Below are positions 11,295-22,418 of a stretch of DNA of 54,845 nucleotides, piece after piece (the first letter of the stretch is position 1; each line of letters starts with the position of its first letter). The position numbers and the translations under genes were made by a program. The stretch lies in the NCBI RefSeq assembly GCF_008831285.2, contig NW_022204720.1, positions 1-54,845 of the forward strand. The letters run 5' to 3'. The notes below the pieces were generated by a model that did no database searches, was not told the origin of the DNA, and saw nothing but the letters and a program-made list of their open reading frames with translations. Source of the stretch: Nymphaea colorata. Taxonomy: Eukaryota; Streptophyta; Magnoliopsida; Nymphaeales; Nymphaeaceae.

Positions 11295-11351
11295 TAGAAT
11301 ATCAGCTAATTTATTACTTTTCAGCAGGATCACTATCATCTGATATGTGAA

Positions 11352-12323
11352 ATGTCTATATATATACTTTTCACCAGAATACCTGCGCCTGAAGCTGACA
11401 CAAACCATACTGTATCTTGACGGCTATCAAATTGGACAACCATTCGAGGGTGGGTTATATCTGGTCAGTTAAAAGATTTAAATTAATAATGAAGGAGTTA
11501 TTGATCAGCCAGGACAGCAATACCTTTAGCTCTGCTCTTAAAGGAATCAGAAACAATACTTCTATGGCCTCCAGCTCGCACAAGACATCGAAGTCCAACT
11601 AATCCGGATTTTTGCAGAAAACCTCATTCCGCATACCTATAGTCCGAGGGTCAATATCATCAAACGGAAAAATCTCACCCTGCATCAACTTTACACAGAG
11701 TACCAAAGCAATCCTCACACTTAGTATGTGATTCGACTCAAAAACTAAGCTTCTATGAAAAATGGAAGCGGCACCTTCGATCATTGGATCTCCAACCTAA
11801 ATCAGCCAAGCCATTAGTACTCTCCAACTTACTCCATCACTGAGCAACCCATCATCCCAAACAGCCAAACCAGACAGCATAGTCGGCAAAAATTAGAGAA
11901 ATAAATTTCAGAAGTTTGATGAAGATGACGAGTAAATGCAGAAAAAGGAAAGGTAATCCACCCAACAGAGCATTAGATAGTAAGGAACGAGTATGAATAA
12001 ATAAACAAAATATAGTTTTTCGGAATATTTTAACGAATACTCTCCTCGCTAAACAAGGAGACTTTTCCTCAGCCTCAAATCGCCACAAAGATATCAATAG
12101 GAAACGATAAAAATAGTTATGGAATGCCATCTACGAACAAGAGATAAGTTCCAAAGCAGCCATAGGGTCAGATAAGCAGGAAGGATATGCAATCCGATCA
12201 CCAAAATAAATAGAATATAAGACTGGAATCAACCAAATGTCAACTCTAACGCAAAAAGTAGTGGGTCTTGAGTTTTCAAAGAACAAGAGATTCAAGAGCA
12301 CCAAGAAGAAAAGAAAAAATTGA
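11352..12323 (+). CDS. Unknown protein with basic C-terminus
   Basis: Long frame with TAA/TAG as Glu: 'LTQTILYLDGYQIGQPFEGG', 'YGLQLAQDIEVQLIRIFAEN', 'KNLTLHQLYTEYQSNP', later 'FQKFDEDDEEMQKKE' and 'YFNEYSPRETRRLFLSL', ending in a Lys-rich tail 'KNKRFKSTKKKRKN'. Slips near 11370, 11905 and 12260. Tandem with the carboxypeptidase-like gene (57 bp). No family recognised; the tail suggests nuclear localisation. Confidence 0.5.
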
Positions 12324-12508
12324 TCATCCCATTAACTATCTGTTTATCTGTTATTAATTGGCTTCTATACATTAATATAATCCTTGCATTCTCGTCCTAT
12401 AGGGAGCGATGACGAGAGCCTCTTGCATTCCTGCCTAAACTTAAAAAAAGATGATAAATCCTCAAACCAAACTCCCAAGCCATTCTAACAAAAGTGGTTG
12501 GGTTGAAA

Positions 12509-13287
12509 ATGAATGAATAAATTAACCTAGGTGATCCTGCCGATTAATTTCTTTATTCTATTGCGAGATTTGATTCAATTATTTTGCTTTATTATAAACT
12601 CATCAACAATTATTAACTCATCGGTATAATATATAAAAAATAGAAGGCAATGATAAAGATCTAAAATATTTGGCATCCAAACGACTCTCCCCTCAAAAAT
12701 ATATTTAGGACTGCGAGATTTAACCATGATTTCATCAAAAACATTCCATCCATGTACCCAAAATACGCAGATAAGGGTAATAGGCGGCTCTATGATCGAT
12801 TTCCATTGTTTCAAAGCAGAGATTTTTTTATTTTTGAATGTTTTTTATTTTTTGGGACTTATAGGTAGCATATGCAAAAATAGAAGTATTAAAATATGAG
12901 TCCGCCATTAAAAATGTATCCTTAGTAGAGTTTTTACGATTTTTGAAGGCAGTCCTTGCCAACATAATCAAAAATATGCCGATGCGAGCATCCAAATTAC
13001 GAGATCTTAAGTAGCATTAATAGGCGTATAAGAGTCAAACTCAAAATCGCGATTTTGGAGTGTTTTATTAACACAATTCACCTATCTATGGATGGAGAAG
13101 CTTCAACTCTCTATAGTCTCTCCGAAAAAAGAATAAAACATTGCGTTGGCATACTTATGTGGTTGTATTCTATAGAATTAGAGGTATAGGGCCGAATCAA
13201 GAAACAAGCTTTAAAAATAATCACCGATAAAAAGGGATAGACTACTTAAAATCATTCAGTCTATAAAGCTTGAAAAAGTCAATATGA
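12509..13287 (+). CDS. Unknown protein
   Basis: Starts 'MNEEINLGDPADEFLYSIAR' and stays open through 'NHDFIKNIPSMYPKYADKG'. One slip at the T-run near 12840 leads to 'VAYAKIEVLKYESAIKN', 'SLVEFLRFLKAVLANIIK' and 'YGWRSFNSLESLRKKNK', with TGA 13285-13287. About 259 residues, mixed helix. Not recognised. Confidence 0.5.
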
Positions 13288-13374
13288 GTGTGAGTTGATG
13301 CCTTGGAAGTGATTAGGTGTGTTTTTGAAGGCTATTTCGAACAAACGGTAGTACAGCTATCGTACTAATTAAAA

Positions 13375-14307
13375 ATGTTTTCGCATCATAATGATTACCT
13401 TGCAGATATGAATTTTACAGCATGCTTTCCTACCCAACTTAACTACTACCAAACCATACTACCCTCCATAAATATCCTCAATTTGCCCTCCTCACACCAA
13501 TCCCTGCCTTACTTTTACCAATATGTGCCATAGAACCCCTCCTTCAGCTACATATCCAGCCAAAACATTTTCAGCGAGGAGCATCAAAACTAAGTATTTG
13601 AAAAGCAGTTGGGAAAGACCAGTTTCGAGTTTAATCGGAGCCTCCATTGTCAAAATCAAAGAACCTAAAAAAATAAAGCCACCCCAACCTTCCATAACAA
13701 AATACGCTAAGAAGAATGCCGAATCAAACGTTATCAACCAAGTGTTTTCCTTTCTAAGTACTCGGTCCAAAAGCGAAAAAGCATTGAAAATCCTGCTGAA
13801 GGGAATGAATAGCTTATCAATATCTATTACGAGTTAATGAAGCAAATAAAGAAAAGAAATAAAAAATATATAAACCGGTGTTACCTAAAGGATCTGATCG
13901 AGTTATCGAGCTCCCACCTAGCTTTCGTGATGATTGACCGTTTGGACCCCTATAAGAGATTCGGTGTGGAAAAGGTGAGAAAGATTATCAGGACCTTAAT
14001 TTCCTACTATTTGAAAAACGTGTGCGTAAGTACCATTTTAACAAGTTCCAAGCTTGATCGGGAGACCAAGAACGAGCATTTGCAGAGGAGGTCGTAGATT
14101 GAGACCTATCTCAACTATCACATACGTATAGTATAAACAATAACTCCATATAATGATAATTTCTACCATTTTATTAATCAAATTATAGAAATATCATGCA
14201 AGACCATTTAGATAGCAATTATTGCCCAAAAAAAGAAAAAAACTATGAATTATGCCCATGATGGCTATGATGATCAATCCATGTTTTTTGGAGATAGATT
14301 AAGATGA
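13375..14307 (+). CDS. Unknown protein
   Basis: Clean 310-codon frame from ATG 13375 to TGA 14305. The N-terminal half is Asn/Ser/Tyr rich; the middle is basic and helical ('INIYYELMKQIKKRNKKYIN', 'SSSHLAFVMIDRLDPYKRF', 'VRKIIRTLISYYLKNVC'). A perfect 20-nt GTAAGT...AAG segment at 14026-14045 follows 'KNVC'; if spliced the protein ends there ('FQA' then TGA), about 220 residues. No family recognised. Confidence 0.55.
14026..14045 (+). other. Candidate 20-nt intron
   Basis: GTAAGT...AACAAG, exactly the length of the other introns. Frame is also open without splicing, so it is not proven. Confidence 0.45.
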
Positions 14308-14411
14308 AAAATCAATTGATATGTTCTAGGCACTGCCTCACTACCAAGGCAAGCCAATCCAGCTAAGGCCGCTGGGCAGCCACTGGCGAAAGCACTTAGA
14401 AATGCAGGCAT

Positions 14412-16672
14412 TCAGATCCTTAGAATCCTTATATCACCATACTTCTCGAACTCTTCTGGGACGAACAGCCACTTCTTGAGGTAATTTGCCATGATATCGT
14501 CTATCAGCTCAGTGTCCTCGAAGATATCATAAGGATAAGACCTATAAAGAATCTCAACATGATGACCCCGAGTGAAAACACGTCGCTTTTGGAGGTAAAT
14601 GCTTGATTTCGTTGCTAAAGATTTACGGAGAACTGTAGGGGATAGAGAATCCGGGCTTGTGCTCTGTGTTAGATATAAATCTGTACTTTTAGAGCAAACT
14701 TCGGCCTGGTAGGATTACCCGAAGTCGATCAGCTTACCAGCAAGTTCCAGTAAATCATGATATTGTTAGGCTTGAGGTCGAGATGCACGATTCTTTGGTC
14801 CCTCAGGAACCTCAAGGCTTGGATGGTGGAGTAATGAGATACAGTTTTGTTCGCAAGGTCATTGATTGCATGTGGGTGCTCATGTATTCGTTGAGATTAT
14901 TGAAGGGAATATAGTCCATGATGACTGATTTGCTGTGAGGGTTCGGCTTGTTTAAAATGATATAATACTTGGGCAAGAAAACAGATGAATCTTTGATAGT
15001 TTTGATGATTTAAATTTCATGATTATTTCTACTGAAACCGCAATCATCTTCCTCTCGCTTGACAATGACTTTCTTTTGGAGGGGATTTTTGTGATTGGCT
15101 ATTTCGTTGAGGTTGTACCTGTAGATTTCGTAGCCAGCTGTTGGGTATACGCATATATATTTCATTTCGGTCAGAAAGATGCTACTGAAACCGCCCTCAT
15201 CCACTTTCATCAGTTTCATGCTTGGCATATCACATACGTATACATAGTTTAAAATCAGTATGTTCTATGTGGTGGTTTTCGGTTTGGGCTGGACTGGCAT
15301 TGATATCTTATTCCTCACCACTCTTTCTTCCTCAGAATTGAACTCAAAGTGAGAATAATGGAGGGATAATGCTTGAGAAGGAGGCGGTACTCGTAGAATT
15401 AGTTGAGCTTGCCGAAATACCGATCAATTTTGATAAAGTTTTTATGTGCTTGGTCCAGATCAAATTTCCTTACCCTCTCCATCTCTATTGCTTCTGCTTC
15501 AGTAAACGATGGCGATTCTGTGATTTGAGACCTCACGTGAAGGATATCCATATACCTATGGGCAATATCCAGTGCGTTGGGTTTCAAATTCTTCTCACTG
15601 TATAATTCTCTGTTGCTTTAGTTGACGATAAACTGCAGTAGTCGAAGACTGAACTCAGAAAGGTAGTTTTTGTAGATATATTCGATAATTGAGTGCCTTT
15701 AGGGGTGAATGTGGTCCCAGAAGAGGTGTAGAGGGGAAACTGCATCCGAAAGGTGCCGTTGGCCATGTTGAATGAGGTTTGGACTAGGCTGTTGGATTGT
15801 GAGTTGAGGAAATGATTGACCTTCATTGATAATTGGGAGAGAGTGCGGGTGTTTGCGACTTGGAAGAAGGTTTATTGCGGAGATATGATGTCCAAGTGAA
15901 TTCGAAAGCGGCGAGTGCGCTTGTTGAGTTCTACGTTGATCATATTCCTGTAGTTGGGGAGTGTAGTTGCCATAACGGCTACGATCCGTTGCTTGCTATG
16001 GGTTTATGTTAGGAAATGAGTGGAGTAGTGTGATATTTTCTTAAGCTAGGCGTCTAAGTTTACCTCCTGCTTTTACGTTAATTGGGGCTGTGCTTATTTT
16101 TACCATTTCTCTCTATATAATTGATATTATTTGAGCACGATTCGATCCATTTGGTTATCGGAAAGCAGAAAGAAGCTCATGGACGCGATTACGGCTTTGA
16201 AATGATAATATTATAATTTCATAAGGATGACCAATAATAAATTAGTTTTTAGAACTTACCCACAACATGCAGATGCTGTTTTCGCTTCTCTCTTTGGGTT
16301 TTTAAAATGTTTATGTTGGCATTTGACCATTGGCTTGCCCTTTCGGAACCCATCCATAACTTTCCAAAATAAATCTTCAAATTTATGAATATAAGACCCG
16401 CATCCGCTCGGGATCTAAAATTTCGTGTGGTTCTGTCCAGAAATATTTGCAATATTGTATGAGAAATTGAATTCTTGTTATTTTTTGCAAACTATAAGAA
16501 CAATCTGGTAAAACTTTTCCCGAATTACCTTAATAATGACAAAGAATGTATTGACGGCAATTTTACATTCAAAATATAATTGCTTTTCTTCATATGCTTA
16601 TATTATTAACCATTTCCATTTTTTGTTTTGGTGACGAAAAATCAATCTTTTGCCGATTTGATATGGATCCAT
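14412..16672 (-). CDS. Protein kinase with long N-terminal extension
   Basis: Catalytic part (about 15300-14412): 'EIEIIKTIKDSSVFLPKYY', hinge 'VIMDYIPFNNLNEYM', catalytic loop 'IVHLDLKPNNIMI' (HLD instead of HRD), 'GKLIDFGES' (DFG), 'FSIPYSSPEIFSNEI' where the E is TAA, and 'SKSDVFSLGVIMLRFF'. Upstream, an open frame of about 230 codons (15980-15310) includes 'FWDHIHPERHSIIEYIYKNY' and 'KFDLDQAHKNFIKIDRYFGK'. A 65-nt GTAAGT...AAAG intron candidate near 16190-16254 would connect a first exon starting 'MDPYQIGKRLIFRHQNKKW'. The kinase part is certain; joining of the N-terminal exons is inferred. Confidence 0.72.
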
Positions 16673-16757
16673 CTCTATTTGCGAGTGATGGATTTTCGAA
16701 GAGTGTCCTTTTAATATAAGTAAATGACTTGGAATTTCAATAAGGTTAAGGAGTATA

Positions 16758-17288
16758 ATGATTAAAATAAAACAGCACAATCATAATTTACAGGCTATTC
16801 ATATAGATAATACTCAGATGAAAGGTATCAACTATAATTCGCAAGGACAATACTCCTAGAGGCAAATCCTCGATCATCGTCATTCGGAAATCGCGCTTTA
16901 CCCACATATTCAACTACAACAAAAAACTTTACTGACCAAACCCCATTCGAGCTACGCTCAAAGGAATCCCTATAATAAAGTCACACCTCGAAACTTTAGA
17001 CTGTCTCATCATCAGTCTCACCGCAGTAGTCTCAGGCCAGGCACTGCCCGCTAGTAAATCAAAAAAATAGAAGTGAATAATAACATCCTGAGAGCCTGGA
17101 AGGAAGTAGACACTGCACTTATGAGGCAAAAGACAAGCAAGACCCTCCCTTTCAAAGTAGTGAGGAGCCTGAGCGTCCATACTCTCAAGAAAAAGGCATA
17201 AGTTGAAGAGAAAAGAAAAGTTATGCTAAAATGCCACCAATACAATCCCTTTGGATCTCCTCTCATCGATTCTGAGTACCTGGATTGA
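16758..17288 (+). CDS. Unknown 176-residue protein
   Basis: Uninterrupted frame ATG 16758 to TGA 17286: 'MIKIKQHNHNLQAIHIDNTQ' ... 'ILRAWKEVDTALMRQKTSKT' ... 'YNPFGSPLIDSEYLD'. His/Gln rich N-terminus, helical C-terminus. Convergent with the DnaJ gene; stops are 16 nt apart. Family not recognised. Confidence 0.55.
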
Positions 17289-17304
17289 TTGTCTATGTTC
17301 TGAC

Positions 17305-17795
17305 TCATACAAATGAAGAATCAAAATTAAAAGCGCATCCTTGGTTACCGCCGAAACTAAACGTATAGGTTGTGTGTCCTCTTCTTTGTTGTCCTCCTTG
17401 ATGCCCTCCTTGGTGTCCTCCTGGATGTCCTCCAAAGAATCCAGCACGCATCAGGTCTTCATATTGATGCCTCCACCTGGAAATCCGCCGAAGCCATGGT
17501 GTTGCTGTTGCTGTCCAGTGGGGTCTTCGTCTCCAGTGAGATCGTACATTCTTCTTCTCTCGGGGTCCTTGAGTAGCTCGTAGGCATTGACTATTTTTTC
17601 GAATTTTTCCTTGGCTTTTGGGTCTGTTTTATTCCGGTCGGGATGGTATTTTTTTGAACGTCTTTTGAATCCCTCCTTGATCTGCTCTTCAGTAGCGTCT
17701 TGCTGGATGCCTAGGACCTTGTACGGATTAGGTATCTTAAGTTCGACTACCGTGCAGAGTGCTAGCAGCATCAATAGTATGGCAAGAATGCGCAT
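17305..17795 (-). CDS. ER-type DnaJ/Hsp40 co-chaperone
   Basis: J-domain protein stimulating Hsp70 (BiP) ATPase in the ER. Signal peptide 'MRILAILLMLLALCTVVEL', then the J domain 'NPYKVLGIQQDATEEQI', HPD in 'KKYHPDRNK', 'FEKIVNAYELLKDPERRRMY'. A G/F- and G/H-rich segment follows ('FFGGHPGGHQGGHQGG'), then 'TYTFSFGGNQGCAF'. About 163 residues; no cysteine-rich zinc domain, so type II/III, ERdj4-like. One slip near 17455. Confidence 0.88.
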
Positions 17796-17850
17796 GCTAT
17801 ATACGTGTGATAAATGTTACTAAAACCAGCTAACCTATAATTATATTTAC

Positions 17851-18313
17851 ATGACCAAGAAGATTACCCGCCAACCTCAACCTCATTACCTTTGGGCCTA
17901 CGAATGCAATGCCTTCTCTGCCAATCACAACGCCACCTAACATCTGGAACGTGTACGCTCGGGCCTCTCCTGGCTCTCCAAAAGAATCACTCAAGACATG
18001 AAGACCGTCCTCATCAAGAAGATAAACAAGCCTTCCTATGCCTGCAGTATTGTGGTTAGGTTTTCGCTAAGGGATGTGCACTGGGAGGCCACATTTCTAA
18101 GCGCCATCCCAACATTCCAAAGGTGGAGGAGGCACCAACCAGCCAGAGGATAGCTAGCCAAGAGTGATGCCCACACCCGCCGACCAGACCGATATGGAGG
18201 CAGTCTCTAGGCAGGCAGCTCACAAAAACTCTAGCGGTGTCGTCTAGGAATAAAGTGTCCCTGACTCCCCCAGTCCCCTTTGCTAGCCTCAGACAAATCT
18301 AGACTTCCTCTGA
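17851..18313 (+). CDS. Single C2H2 zinc-finger protein with acidic tail
   Basis: After one missing T near 18053 the finger reads 'CSICGEVFAKGCALGGH' then 'ISKRHPNIPKVEEAP': C-x2-C-x12-H-x4-H, with a LGGH core like plant QALGGH fingers. The E is TAG. The C-terminal 50 residues are acidic and Ser/Pro rich ('SGVVEEESVPDSPSPL'). About 154 residues. Likely nucleic-acid binding; target unknown. Confidence 0.7.
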
Positions 18314-18526
18314 TTACTTCATTCACTCATTTTTGTGCTCGATAATACTGGACTAGCTTATTTTAGTGATTGTATCATAAGCATTATACAAGACCGTGCC
18401 TTTTATTAGTTACTTTAAGAGGGGTATAACATTTTAAGTCAAATAAGCATGATTAATTCAACTGATAATTTAACCTCACATACATTTTCTCTGATAATGT
18501 ATAACATATAATCAATTATCATCACC

Positions 18527-20130
18527 ATGGACAGCGACAGCAATTAGTTTCTGAAGATAGCGAATCGAGCTGCCACTTTAAGTGACTTTCACCAGGTCGT
18601 GGAAGACCAAGAGGCCCGTATGGATTTGCTTTCTTTCCAGATCCACAGTCTTCTGCCCGAAAAGGCAATAAAAACTTATAAACGTGTCTTGGACAAGTAA
18701 TTATGGTAATATGTGTAGGTATGCAGCACCGAATGGGCAAGCCATACAGGCATAGACTTGGCTGGAATCATAAAAACGCCTATTCGCTTGGTTCATTACC
18801 TTTTATACTTATTTTAATCGTCACCATGCTCCTCTCAATGTTTCAAATAACTTATACAGGAGAACATCGACTTCACCCCTCTCGCACCCTCTCTTTTCAA
18901 TAAAGATCCCGACTTCCTTCTTTTCCATTATTTGGTGCTGTTGAAGAGCTCAGAGCGCATGAGTTGGAGTCAGTAAAGAGATTAGCTTCTGCTGGAGGCT
19001 ATCAAGTAAAGAGGGTGTAATTTAGAGTTGAAGGAATGAGATGGAACGATGTTTCCAGAAATATATTCATGAGGACTAACAAAATGGTTTTTAAATCACC
19101 CAAGAGTTGCAGGGAAAGGTGGCTTAATCACTTGGATAACACCAAGGTCAAAGGAAATTGGTCTGATGAAGAAGATATTGCCATCCTGCAATATATCGTT
19201 GAAACCTCAACCAAAAAATGGTCCAAAATGGTCCCTCTTCTCGACAATAAGCGCACATAACATTCCATCAAGAATAGGTTCAACATGCTGGTTGCCAAAC
19301 ACAGGAGGTACAAGACATAAAAAGATCTAAAGGTGGCAGTCAGGCTTCTCACCAATTTGCAAGCGAAGACAGGAAATAAGAATGAAAGTTAGCACGAGGA
19401 GCAGGGAAGATAGGAGGTTGTTCAGTAAAATTGTTATGAGTAAAGTCATCTTCAGTCCAATTAATGCAGGGAGGGTATGCCAACGATGCTATGGAAAAGA
19501 TCAAGTAGGATGAGCCTGTGATAGAAAAGCCATAGCCGGTGAATGAGGTGGCCATAAAAGAGTAGGAGGGTGTCCAAGCCATCATCCCTAACAATCCAGT
19601 AGAAGTGGTCCAGAGGGAAAACTTTCCATAGGGATACTATCCATTCGAAAACTACAGCTATGAGCAAGACCTCAACAACTTTGCTCCTCAGTTCTATGAT
19701 TTTAGAACCCCAGTTTACTACTACCAACCGATATTCACACTTACGCTTCCAACGGCAGATACCCAAAACAGAGAGAACAGAATTGCCTAAGACAGAAGGC
19801 AAAGGAGGCAACCCAACAACAATAACCATTTTGATCATCGTCAATGACCCATCATTCATAATATTCCTCACTGGCCTTCTTATCTATATCTATCAATTAC
19901 AAAAATTATAAAACCAACAAGGACGGATTGCTGTTCAGAAATCAATATTGCAAACCATAAGACTCTTGGAACTTTTGCAAAGAGCATCCAAATAGGTGGA
20001 ATATTATGATAAATACTTGTTTGAGTAAAGACCATATTTTGAAGAAAATTTCTTGGAAAATATGGAAGCTAGATAAACGAGTAACTCCCTTTCTAAAAGC
20101 TTTAACGATGCTGAAAGGTTAATCTAATGA
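18527..20130 (+). CDS. Myb-like transcription factor
   Basis: Start 'MDSDSNEFLKIANRAATLSD'. Two Myb repeats: 'MSWSQERDELLLEAIKERG' ... 'KSPKSCRERWLNHLDNTKV' and 'GNWSDEEDIAILQYIVETS' ... 'NKRTEHSIKNRFNML', where the E of RTEH is TAA. The C-terminus is Pro/Asn/Tyr rich ('GYYPFENYSYEQDLNNFAPQ'), a possible activation region, then a charged helix 'VEYYDKYLFEERPYFEENF'. Slips near 19033, 19400 and 19850; the last segment (19850-20130) is joined by inference. Confidence 0.78.
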
Positions 20131-20229
20131 TGTAAACAGCTCAGCTGCAAGTTAGTCCTTGGAGTTGTTGATGATAAGCTAATTATTGATCTTTATGATG
20201 TGATATAAGCTATGATGATCACTACTTTT

Positions 20230-20269
20230 CTCATGCGGTCACTCCCTTCGGTTTCATGAACGCAGTCAT
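20230..20269 (-). promoter_or_regulatory. SECIS-like hairpin in the 3' UTR of selenophosphate synthetase
   Basis: On the minus strand: ATGAC, then 5' stem TGCGTTCA, a loop containing AAA, 3' stem TGACCGCA, then TGAG. Seven of eight stem positions pair. The ATGA / AA / TGA elements have the order and spacing of eukaryotic SECIS elements that recode UGA as selenocysteine. It begins 29 nt after the gene's stop. Confidence 0.72.
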
Positions 20270-20298
20270 TAGATAGCTTCACCAATGCTTCTCTTTAT

Positions 20299-21458
20299 TC
20301 ATACTTCTTATATCTCTGCGCGTTCGAGCACTGCACCCTTGGAGCCATCTCGCACATAGCCAATTTCCCAATTGTTTATACCATTTTCGGAAAGTTCATC
20401 CATGAGCTGCTTTTTGCGGTCTGCTGCAATGCAAATGAGCAATCCTCCACTGGTCTATGCTGCGTATCCTTCTTTGAACTTGAAGTTTTGGACTTTGTGC
20501 TCCACTTTGATGAGCCCGCGATAAATCGGCAGTTTGTTGATGACTAATTGTACGTTGGCCTTCTGAGCTTCTCCCAGGTAGTTAGCATGCCCAAGATGCC
20601 GAAGCCAGTCACGTCTGTGCATGCGCTAGCTCTATATTTCCTCAATAGTCCTGCTCCAATCAGGCTTAGGGTGGCCATCTGCTCTTCAGCTCGGTAGTAG
20701 GCATCAACAAGCTCGGACTAGGTGGCTTCCTGTAGGATTTTATCACGCTTTTCTTTGCTGGTCTTGAGCCACTGCATGGCGTTGATGGCTAAACGAGCGC
20801 CTAGTGGTTTGGTAAGGATAATCGCATCTCCTGGCTGTGCATTGTTTGGCATTACAAACTCCTCATCCTTTACTACAGCGATTGCGCATCCACCCATCAT
20901 CGGCCACTGGTTGTAGACAGTCTGTCCTCCTCCGACCTGCGAGCCAGCTTGTTGGGCGGCATCGTGAAACCTTGGATCATGAGGGTGGTTGAGACGTCTT
21001 TCTAGAGCTCACTCATATCTGTCGAAACGCCGAGGATCATGAGCACTTCCTTGATGTTGGTGATGCCCATCGCGTAGAGGTCCGAAACTGTGTTGCAGAA
21101 AGCGATGCGGCCGAACATGTAGGGCGACTCGACGAGCGGGTAGAAGAAGTCAAGAGTGGAGACCAGCGTATACGGTGGCACCTTGATGGTGGAGACGTCT
21201 GGAGTTTAAATGCCGACTGGCTTGGGCAGTTTGGAGAGGTAGGAGAGCAGTTTGTTCTGGGGTACTTTGCATCCTCACCCTTTCATCTTGGTGAAGTTGG
21301 TCAGGATAAAGTCGCTCCTGAGGCCATGCTCCACCGGGTCGAACCTCCCCATCGCCGGCGGCTTTCCGTTCGGTGGGAACGATCCAAACGAATATCTGAG
21401 CCTTGGGGACAGCCCCCAAAGCCCATAGGATACTCGCATCATAAATATTATTAATCAT
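20299..21458 (-). CDS. SEPHS2: Selenophosphate synthetase (SPS2 type, UGA = selenocysteine)
   Basis: Makes selenophosphate from selenide and ATP for selenocysteine synthesis. The active-site text is 'FTKMKG-UGA-GCKVPQ', matching 'KGUGCKVPQ' of SPS2; the UGA is at 21275-21277. Further family text: '[17 protein letters not shown]', '[17 protein letters not shown]', '[17 protein letters not shown]', '[16 protein letters not shown]', '[19 protein letters not shown]' and '[13 protein letters not shown]' (E is TAG). About 385 residues, the usual size. One-base slips near 21340, 20966 and 20580. Divergent from a MORN 5' fragment across a 103-bp promoter that is duplicated at 25392-26199. Confidence 0.93.
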
Positions 21459-21733
21459 CGCTTAACCTTCCGCTTAAACCCTTTCATATTTTGGAGCTCA
21501 AAAATGCCTTTGCATATGCTGAGTCGTTGGGTTTGTTTGCTCAACGGTGATAATAATTTGAATGGGAAACTGCGAAGCTTGCGAGAGCATCGATAAAAGA
21601 GCAGACGTGGACATACAGCTCATCAGCGATAACCAGATCCAGCCCGAGTCTCAGGAGCTCCCCGAGGATTGCCCGAAATAGTACGCAAACTGCATGCGAA
21701 ACTAGGCCCATACCAGTTCACCAGAACTTTCCC
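20931..21733. repeat. Direct duplication, copy 1 (promoter + 5' ends of two genes)
   Basis: About 803 bp nearly identical to 25392-26199, same orientation. Contains the 5' 60% of the selenophosphate synthetase gene (minus), the 103-bp intergenic promoter and the first 58 codons of the MORN gene (plus). In this copy the synthetase is complete and the MORN gene is cut. Confidence 0.93.
21459..21561. promoter_or_regulatory. Divergent promoter, copy 1
   Basis: 103 bp between the synthetase ATG (21456-21458) and the MORN ATG (21562). Almost the same sequence lies at 25920-26026. Short indels separate the copies (for example 'tttttggtgagctcc' in copy 2 against 'ttttggagctc'). Confidence 0.6.
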
Positions 21734-21736
21734 TTC
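21562..21736 (+). pseudogene. Truncated MORN-gene 5' fragment
   Basis: Begins 'MGNCEACESIDKRADVDIQL' as in the intact gene at 26027, then loses homology after about 58 codons, before any MORN repeat. It also lacks one G relative to copy 2 (near 21676). If transcribed it would run on to a TGA near 21810. Confidence 0.8.
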
Positions 21737-21816
21737 CTACCACACAGTATAAATAATTGGATTAATGTCGTGATTATATGCAAACTTGCAAAATAATATT
21801 ATAGTGTTGATACAAG

Positions 21817-22293
21817 ATGAAAAGTGAAGCGCCGAAGGCTAATAATGGATTGAATTACTAACTGCTAAGGACGTTAGTGGAGAAGGATCTTACAAATAAA
21901 AAATAAAGGCCCATCTAACGCCACTAGTACATCGAGTTTCTATTAAAATATGACGTTCGAAGGATTAAGCTTGAATACTTTAAACTCGAATAGCCTGATA
22001 AAAGTAATGAATTGAACAACCTGGATGGGTATATTCGTGCTCAAGGAGTAAAAGAGGATTGCAGCAAATAGGAATAGTTTGAAAAGATGTATTTAGATTA
22101 ATTAAGAAAGCTTGATCCAAGCCTAAAATAGGAAAAAATAGAACAAATACGCAAAGACGCGCATAAGTTCAAACACTAATTTAAGGTTAAAGGAGAAGGT
22201 TCTAAATAATATTTCAAAACAGCATGCATCTTGATTTAAGGCTCAGAGTAAAAATTCAAAGATATCGAGCAGTAGGCATAACATTAAAGCTGA
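21817..22293 (+). CDS. Unknown charged protein in AT-rich island
   Basis: Clean 158-codon frame, ATG 21817 to TGA 22291, with 19 TAA/TAG codons. Read as Glu it is natural: 'ERPIERHEYIEFLLKYDVRR', 'DCSKEEEFEKMYLDELRKLD', 'EKIEQIRKDAHKFKHEFK'. A one-base slip would extend it to about 22352. Directly downstream of the MORN fragment. Family not recognised. Confidence 0.55.
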
Positions 22294-22418
22294 TAAAAGA
22301 CAAAAATATTGAATTTCTAAAAAGCGTCTTCAAGTAATAGTAAAAAAATAAGGAAACGCTTTGATCATTTACATGATTCAAATTTCTAAATAAGATTATA
22401 TGATAATATCATGCTTGC

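Noticed and set aside
12525-12550. 'aacctaggtgatcctgccgattaat' resembles the 5' end of 18S rRNA
   Set aside because: The match is short and imperfect, nothing downstream resembles rRNA, and it lies inside the open frame of the gene 12509-13287.
16140-16757. Plus-strand open frames with TAA/TAG as Glu ('EFLLFFANYKNNLVKLF...')
   Set aside because: They overlap the minus-strand kinase N-terminal exons, lack a clear start, and have low-complexity hydrophobic text.
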